Source: Bryopsis sp. KO-2023
Taxonomy: Eukaryota > Chlorophyta > Ulvophyceae > Bryopsidales > Bryopsidaceae
Assembly: GCA_030272585.1 (NCBI GenBank)
Contig: BSYQ01000008.1
Coordinates: 2,914,001-2,978,000, forward strand
Direction of reading: 5' to 3'
DNA: 64,000 nt
A model generated the notes under the pieces. That model did not search any database and was not told the DNA's origin. It saw nothing but the letters and a program-made list of their open reading frames with translations. Of this stretch, positions 57,828-64,000 are shown one piece after another. The position numbers were made by a program, and so were the translations under genes. Numbering within the stretch: position 1 is the stretch's first letter; each line of letters starts with the position of its first letter.

Positions 57828-59946
57828 GCCACCATTCCACTCAAGTTTGCCAACATATATGCATGTACATGAATGAATGTTTAATTCACATTAGGCAAGC
57901 TTGCCCAACAAAGGCCGTCCACATCTAGGTGATTTAGCCCATGCATATATATACATACATATATATATATATATATAATTATATCCTGAAGATTTGATGT
58001 TCTGGCTTTTGTGCTTCCACAAAAACTTGACGAGGAAAAATTTAATGCCCAAATTTCAGAGGCTTTCAATGCTAGTCTGACCAATAAGCACGTCAAGCAG
58101 CAGCAAGTGGTCAAAAAACCATCACATGATATTTACGGCACCCGACCTCAATTGTTGCCTGCACCCTTCATTGTCTTCCAGCGCTTGCCTTGAGCCCTTC
58201 ATATTCTCAATATACTCCATGGTCTCAGCATCAGGACTGTTTTTGTTATTGATTTGAGCTGGAATAATCATTCCCATGTCTGTCAAGCGCTTCACCACAC
58301 CAAAATCTTGAGCCATTTCTGTACAAACACACATGATCGATTCCTTGGGAGCATGGCTTAACTACGAAAAATAGTTTCGTGTGGGTATTTTTGTTTTAAA
58401 TATGGTGTGAAAGTGGAGCATTCTTTCGATCAACCACAACTTATCCAACATCGAAGCTGTCTGTCTGGAAATAACCCAAGTTTTAAATCATTATTGACAA
58501 GCAGCTTCACACTACTAAAACTTGAAGTGAAATCCTAATTGACATGGAAACCCGAAAAAGTGATGAAAGGTTGAATGTGAAAATGCACATCTCGTCAGAG
58601 CAGATCACGATTAGTCAGTATTTTTACTTAAAATAAAAGTTGCGGCTGCGCTTCAATCCTGTCCTCGGGCTCGAAGTGCGGGCACTGTGCTTCGACAAAC
58701 ACCAGTGAGGTTTTATCCTTGGAACAAGGTGAAGCCATAGTGAAGGTTCACGTCAAGACATCGCAACGTCACCATCGAACCAGGTGCGATCGAAAGGACC
58801 GCACAGGAAAACTGGCATTCCGAAACCCCCAATCACATTTTTGCTTTCACAGCACATGTTGAAAAAAAAAGCACACTGTGATCGCTCGTGGCAGCTGTGG
58901 GGACAAGAGCCCAGTGGCAAAAGGCAGAGAGGATTCTTCAATGTTGTGTTTTCTGGTGGGTTGTGAAATATTTGGGCATCATCTGAGATGAGAATATTCT
59001 GCTCGTTCAAAATCAGTGTCAAGTCCACAGCAGAGGCACACCCAAACGGAAACAGTATTTCCCAAAACCAAAGAATGTGTGGAGGCTACTTTGCAGCAAA
59101 CAGCATCCTTTTTTTTTTCAACTTTTTTCCTGCCATATTTTTGTGTGCACTTCGGTGTAAGGTAAAGAAAAGAAACATGAACTCTAAAATGTTGGGGCAG
59201 TTGTTACTGCCGGAGGTTGCATGTGGCAAAATGGTTTTGAAAATCAAGTCCCCATGCAGCAATTTCATGGGCTGACACATCTCAGGCACTCAGAGAAAAA
59301 CCTTGTTACAAAAGAACAGTTTCAAAGTCTGAAACAAACCCAGAGCGCTTCTCTCTAAAACACAAAACCGAAGATATGCCAATTCTGACATACAAAATCC
59401 ATACCAAAACCAGGAAGGAGGATTAAAAAAAAAAGAAAAGAAAAACATCCATCATATTTCTTTTAAAGTAGAACATTATGCGTGTTACCATGCGAAGTGT
59501 AGACTTTTTCTTTTTCAAATAAAAACAGTCCCAAACACTTACAACATGTTTGGGACTTCCTTGTTTTCTTTTGTCGATAATGATTAACGTAACATCCAGA
59601 AGCCGCGTGCAATTCTTTTTTTTCATTTCTTTGCAGAAAAAACCTCTTTTTTTTGGTCCACTAAGAAGACGACCATAATATACATGTAATTTCAGAAGTC
59701 ACTCTTTCTAGAGTGATAACCGATTCCGCCAGTGTGACGATAACCTTGCATAACCCACAGAACGCTATTCGGAGGAAAAAAAGCCACCCAAACCCACCCG
59801 CACTCCCAACCCCACCTCCGCATTGCGATGAAATATAAAACTCTCTCAATAGTATACACAAGTGCTGATGGTACAAACTTCCCCCATCTGGCACAGGACT
59901 GACCTGCATCCATGTCAGACAGGGGTTTGAAGGTAGTTGCCCACTC
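57828..59946. other. Intergenic region with small unassigned frames
   Basis: It holds repeat B copy 2 (57881-57940), a (TA)n run at 57957-57977, and a minus-strand open piece at 58122-58325. That piece follows an acceptor-like TTTGTACAG and starts MAQDFGVVKRLTDMGMI, without a known family. A second minus piece at 58753-58870 reads NVIGGFGMPVFLCGPFDRTW. A 7-bp hairpin (TCACTCT/AGAGTGA) lies at 59699-59716, downstream of the PPR gene. Confidence 0.4.
57881..57940 (-). repeat. Dispersed repeat B, copy 2
   Basis: Reverse complement of the sequence at 18431-18490, about 55 of 60 positions identical. It lies upstream of the 2OG oxygenase gene, next to a (TA)n run. Confidence 0.7.
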
Positions 59947-60999
59947 TCAAGAGGATAGTCCACCGGAACTGGAAGCCCTGTTTGACAGTCGGTATCCAGC
60001 ACCAATTGACCAACCCTGGGCATCAGAGTCGATCGCGATTCCTAGACCTTTCATTTTAGAAGCGACAAAACTGGCGGTGCTGGTATCGCTAGCTCCCAGC
60101 TGAGCATTGTGGCATTGCATGATCACGGCTCTGGATTCGACAGTTATTGCAATGCCCAATTGCCTCATTTCTGTAACAATGCTGATCAATTCGTTCCATA
60201 GTCCACACTTCGAGACCACCCTCAGCAAACAATTGTAGGTCTCATTACTCACGAAAATTTTGCTCTCCAACATCTGGTTGACCAGCCCGATTCCCATGTC
60301 TGCCCTTCCCCCGGATTCGATCGCGCGCATCAAACCTCTGCATGAATACGTATTAGCTGGCACGCCCGCCATTTGCATGGTGATAAAAAACTCCAAGCCT
60401 TGGTCCAGATCACCGTGGTCGGCACAAGCACCCAGCAATTTGGTGTAGGCTCGAGGGGACAGTATTTGATCGCGTGCATGGGAGTCGTCGAGAACCCGCG
60501 CTGCAACATCCCATCGTCTGCGCCGCCAGCTGGCTTCCAGGACCGACTCCAGAGTTAGTTTATCCGCTTCGATCCCAGCACTGGAGATTTCCTCAAATAG
60601 TGCCAACACAATGTCGAATTTGGCGTGTTGCAAGCAGGTAGGCACCAGGTTTTTGTACACCCTGGCGTCCGGCTTGCAGCTGGCGTCCTCCGCCGCCGCC
60701 GCCCTCATTTCTTCGTAGTACTTTAGCGCCAAGTCGCATTGCGATGCGCTGCAGCAAACAGATATTATGGCCCCGTAGGTGTAAGAGTTGGGTCGAATGG
60801 AACGCACAGACATGGCTCGGAAAATCTCGATGGCTTTTTTCGGCGACCCCATCCGTCCACATGTCACAATCAGTGTTGTGAAACCGCGTTCCCCTATAGA
60901 AAACTCAGCGAGCTCGATGATGCGTTCCACTTCGCCACAGCCTTCTTTGGCCGACTTGAGCGCTGCTCTCATGGAGGGGAGATTTTGTGCAGGAGTCAT
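59947..60999 (-). CDS. Pentatricopeptide repeat (PPR) protein, P-class
   Basis: A single-exon frame of 350 residues from ATG 60999. The frame is open for 17 more codons upstream but without an ATG. It consists of about eight consecutive 35-residue PPR units, e.g. GFTTLIVTCGRMGSPKKAIE, NSYTYGAIISVCCSASQCDL, RAYTKLLGACADHGDLDQGL and ETYNCLLRVVSKCGLWNELI. PPR proteins bind single-stranded RNA base by base and act in organelle RNA processing. Lack of introns is usual for them. No DYW, E or SMR domain follows. The N-terminus (MTPAQNLPSMRAALKSAKEG) is a weak targeting peptide, so a longer first exon upstream cannot be excluded. Confidence 0.88.
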   Translation of the reverse strand: MTPAQNLPSMRAALKSAKEGCGEVERIIELAEFSIGERGFTTLIVTCGRMGSPKKAIEIFRAMSVRSIRPNSYTYGAIISVCCSASQCDLALKYYEEMRAAAAEDASCKPDARVYKNLVPTCLQHAKFDIVLALFEEISSAGIEADKLTLESVLEASWRRRRWDVAARVLDDSHARDQILSPRAYTKLLGACADHGDLDQGLEFFITMQMAGVPANTYSCRGLMRAIESGGRADMGIGLVNQMLESKIFVSNETYNCLLRVVSKCGLWNELISIVTEMRQLGIAITVESRAVIMQCHNAQLGASDTSTASFVASKMKGLGIAIDSDAQGWSIGAGYRLSNRASSSGGLSS

Positions 61000-63843
61000 T
61001 TTTTTCAGTTCGGAGCGAAAAACCAACGGAGCGATAGGAATACCTCTCAATAGTGCGTGTGTTTGGGGGGGAAGAACAGGGAAGGAGCTGCTGACGTTGA
61101 GTGTGGGAAGTCTGCGGTATTTATGCTCGTTCAGGGACGGAAGATAGCGACATTTGGAAAAGTTATTGCACCGAGGGAAGCTGTAGTCAGCTCATTTGTG
61201 GAGGAAGGAAGGAGGACGGGGGTGGAAGTTGCTGTAGGAAACGGCAGAGCAGCTGCAAGGACGCTGAAGCGATCTCGCCAAACCGACTATTTTTAGCCAG
61301 TTCAACAGGATTATTAGTTTCCAGCAGCTGTGAACTGAATCACACAGGTTTCTATAGTTAGAGGGTTTGGTGAGCGCTGTGCATGTGGAACCCACTAATC
61401 AGGTTTCCTTTTACCCTTGCTGGGGATAACTGTTCGCGGGGAAACGTGGACGGGAGGACTATTGCCCATTTGCGACTGCTTTGTTGTGCAACTGCTCGCC
61501 ACCATACGCTAGCTTCAAGAAAACGACGTCCACGGCCAGTACCAGTACGCTTGTCCGTTTTCGATCTTGTCTGTCGGCGAACAGGGAAAAAAAGCACAGA
61601 ACTGAGGAGTTTTAAGACGAGTTTGAAGGTGTCGTAACGCTGAACAAGTTGCTCCGAGAACGTAAGATTGTTGGGAAGGATTATACGTTGAAAGAAGTCT
61701 CTACACCGCAAATACGTATGTAACGAAACGGGAAGCAAAAACAACAGAATGTCCCATCCACCCTCTCCAACACACAACAGTCCGACATACAGACATTGCC
61801 ACCAACTGAAATGAGACCGAAAACTGCTTTGTTCATATCCTTGCACGAGTCGCAAGGTTTGATAATCCTTGACAAACAACAATTATAACTGGGTTTAGTC
61901 ATGGGTAGAGAATATACGGAGGGGATGGTGGCGATGGTGGTGGGGAATGAAGCTCTTCAGTCCCAAATGCCACATGCGATTCACCAATCAGAGTCCTTAA
62001 ATCACTTGACAGCACATGTGTAAAACGTGGTGGAAAACCCACCTGAGGACAAGCTGGACCATATGGCTTATCAGTGAGTCAACTTCTTATTGAATATGCC
62101 AAAACCACCAGTTTTACATGCCAAAAAAGGAAACTTTCCATAGTGACAGTGCGACACTTGACAGATGCGACACCGAAGTTAAACGTGACTTCGACAAATG
62201 TGGTTAAAGCGTTCCATGTGGTTAAAGCGTTCCATACGGCTACTAACCTTTGTGAAACAGATATATGTTGAAGATGGAAGTACAAAATATGAAATCAAGA
62301 TAAGTTATCTTTGGCAATAAGGATGTGTGAGTGCTCTGTGGCACTTGGACTTGTGAGTCATACAGCGACTGCATTCAGAAAATTATGCAACAACATTTCA
62401 GTATTTTCAAAAGAAATGTATGTATTTTTAAAGAAATGTATATGTGCACTAAGTGTAAAGGAGTTTTTCTGTTTGGACGAAACCCCTGCAAATTGGTCTA
62501 TGAAGCAACAATTAATCAACAGCAACGAGACATTTGTGTCAGACAGGTGCATAACATGACAACCATTTTCTTAAAAGAAAACTCTGATTCAAAGACTTCC
62601 ATTTTCAGACTACCAAGAAAAACCCGATCAGACCTGGCTATCTGTTCCCATCCCTTTTTCTTTTTGTTCAAACTGCAAACTCCAAAAGAAAAAAAGTAGT
62701 GGCTTTTTCCCTCTAATAAGCAATAAACCACCGTTTTTCTTCTGGGAATCGCTCAATGGACTTTTCCAAAATACCAACTTGTCCGAACTCTCAAAAGTAC
62801 CTGTAATTTTTCTTCATTTTTTTCCATTTCTTTTTCTTTTTTTCTGGCCTGTGTGGAAAGAGAGGTATTCCCGCTGTTATTGATCCTCTCTTTCAAGCTT
62901 CTGGAACATCCCACAACAAATAAAAGGAAAAAAAAATAAATCCAAAATCCCTCAAAATAATAATGAAAGGCCTATTGTCAAAAACGATACGGCCGGCGCT
63001 CATAGAGCGCACATATTGAAACGACTTGTATTTTCCATCATAATAAAAAAAACTAATACCAAAAAAAAAAGCCCCAAAAAAATGAAAAAAAAAAAAAACC
63101 GAAGTGAAGAATCATAATAATTATTCCTGAAAACCCCCCTTTTCTTCTTGTCCTTTTCCATCTCTCACTCTTTTTCTCTCACTCCTTTCTATGAGGACTG
63201 AGAGAGCAAAACGAGAAAAAAAATGAAACTTATCGAAAATCTCACAAGAAGCCAATACATACTCGCTGTTATTTGCAACAAATATGCAAACAAATACAAT
63301 CAAAAATCATTCGTCAGGAGGCTCTCTCACACACCTCGGCGCTCTGATATAATAAAACCTTCAAAGTCCGAGCCCCAATGTATTTTTTTTTCTTTTTTCT
63401 TTTTCGCCCCTGGTGTATATATATATATATGTTTGCTTGATACACAATGTATGGTAGATCTGTTTTGTCAAAAGTTTTTTTTCCCCTTTTTTCCTTTTTC
63501 TTTTTCGTCCCGTTCTCCTATCATGAAGCATCCCATCCAAATTAACTTTGGGAGGAGAGGTGGGGGCTTTGCTCAATAAGCAATTTGTTTCTCGCTCTTT
63601 TTTTTTGTTTTTCCTAAAGAATTTGATTCTTTTTTCCTTTTTTTCTTTTCGTATACATAAAAATCTTTTTCCACCTTTTTCGTTGTACATCTTGACCCCC
63701 CCTCCCTGCAACATTTTTTTTCCGCACAAATATGACATATAACACATTAAAAATGAAAGGGAAAAAAAAATAATGATTAGCTTCAGAAAAAAAACTTGAA
63801 GCAAATCATTTCTTCTTTTTCTTCTTTTTTTTGTTTTTGGGCC
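61000..63843. other. Gene-poor region at right
   Basis: No gene could be assembled. A direct repeat of 18 bp (TTCCATRYGGYTAAAGCG type, GTGGTTAAAGCGTTCCAT) occurs twice in tandem at about 62199-62234. Open frames at 61.38-61.88 kb on both strands lack support. One possible minus-strand exon is given separately. Confidence 0.45.
62801..62900 (-). CDS. Possible internal exon, charged coiled-coil
   Basis: A GT-AG bounded piece (TTCCAG at its 5' side, TTACAG|GTACTT at its 3' side). It is open in the frame SLKERINNSGNTSLSTQARK followed by a Lys/Glu run. No partner exons were found nearby. It might belong to an unassembled minus-strand gene. Confidence 0.25.
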
Positions 63844-64000
63844 TCACCCCATGGAGGAGCCAACTTCGACACTCGACTTTATCGTCCATTGCACTTGCAA
63901 GGTCGACGCCGGTGTCTGCATTCCAACAGCTCTGTTCAATTTCAACATCGCACTCTCTTTGGCTTTCTTTTTCCCCGTCCCGTTTTTGATACAGTTATCC
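63844..64000 (-). CDS. C-terminal end of a possible dsRNA-binding-domain protein (partial)
   Basis: The frame enters from the right edge and ends at TGA 63844-63846, giving 51 residues. It begins DNCIKNGTGKKKAKESAMLK, which resembles the last helix of a double-stranded-RNA-binding domain (GxGxSKKxAKxxAAxxAL). The last 30 residues (ASTLQVQWTIKSSVEV) are not diagnostic. The match is short; the rest of the gene lies outside the window. Confidence 0.45.
   Translation of the reverse strand, partial: DNCIKNGTGKKKAKESAMLKLNRAVGMQTPASTLQVQWTIKSSVEVGSSMG

Overview
This is a stretch of nuclear DNA from a eukaryote with many introns, most likely an alga of the green (Viridiplantae) lineage. Nearly every recognisable gene is split by GT-AG introns, and the exon phases I reconstructed close exactly. 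The plastid-type ribosomal protein bS20 starts with a simple transit-like leader and no obvious bipartite signal. SF1 has the plant-type KH + RRM layout, a homeodomain resembles plant ZF-HD domains, a DinF-like MATE transporter has a long leader, and an LRRNT/LRR protein has an extensin-like stalk. Centrin fits a cell with basal bodies. The lineage is an inference; no rRNA, tRNA or organelle gene is present to fix it.

Layout. 1.5-4.2 kb: centrin (-) and bS20 (+), divergent. 5.9-10.3 kb (-): one ten-exon gene joining a MazG-like dCTP pyrophosphatase to a homeodomain, the most unusual gene here. 11.2-12.9 kb (-): RsmI-type rRNA methyltransferase. 13.1-16.5 kb (-): splicing factor SF1, divergent from an ELO fatty-acid elongase (+, 16.7-19.6 kb). 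21.7-22.5 kb (+): a membrane-anchored coiled-coil protein flanked by tandem repeats that resemble its own two ends. 23.8-27.3 kb (-): MATE transporter, divergent from FIS1 (+, 27.6-29.4 kb). 31.6-33.0 kb (-): secreted Ala/Cys-rich protein. 34.2-46.0 kb (+): LRR membrane protein whose third intron (9.2 kb) contains the whole 15-exon cohesin gene SMC1 on the opposite strand. 46-56 kb: repeat-rich and gene-poor, with two TGTACA minisatellites, an inverted pair of Pro-rich ORFs, a predicted three-exon gene and a possible amine-oxidase relic. 56.4-57.8 kb (-): single-exon 2OG-Fe(II) oxygenase followed by two hairpins. 59.9-61.0 kb (-): PPR protein. Right edge (-): end of a possible dsRBD protein.

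The genes do not form one pathway. They are housekeeping genes for chromosome cohesion, splicing, organelle translation, organelle division, lipid synthesis and nucleotide-pool cleaning. Three gene pairs share short divergent promoters of 214-359 bp. Introns and spacers are full of homopolymer tracts, notably T(n)G(m) junctions, plus microsatellites, minisatellites, a 104-bp MITE with 8-bp target duplications and short dispersed repeats.
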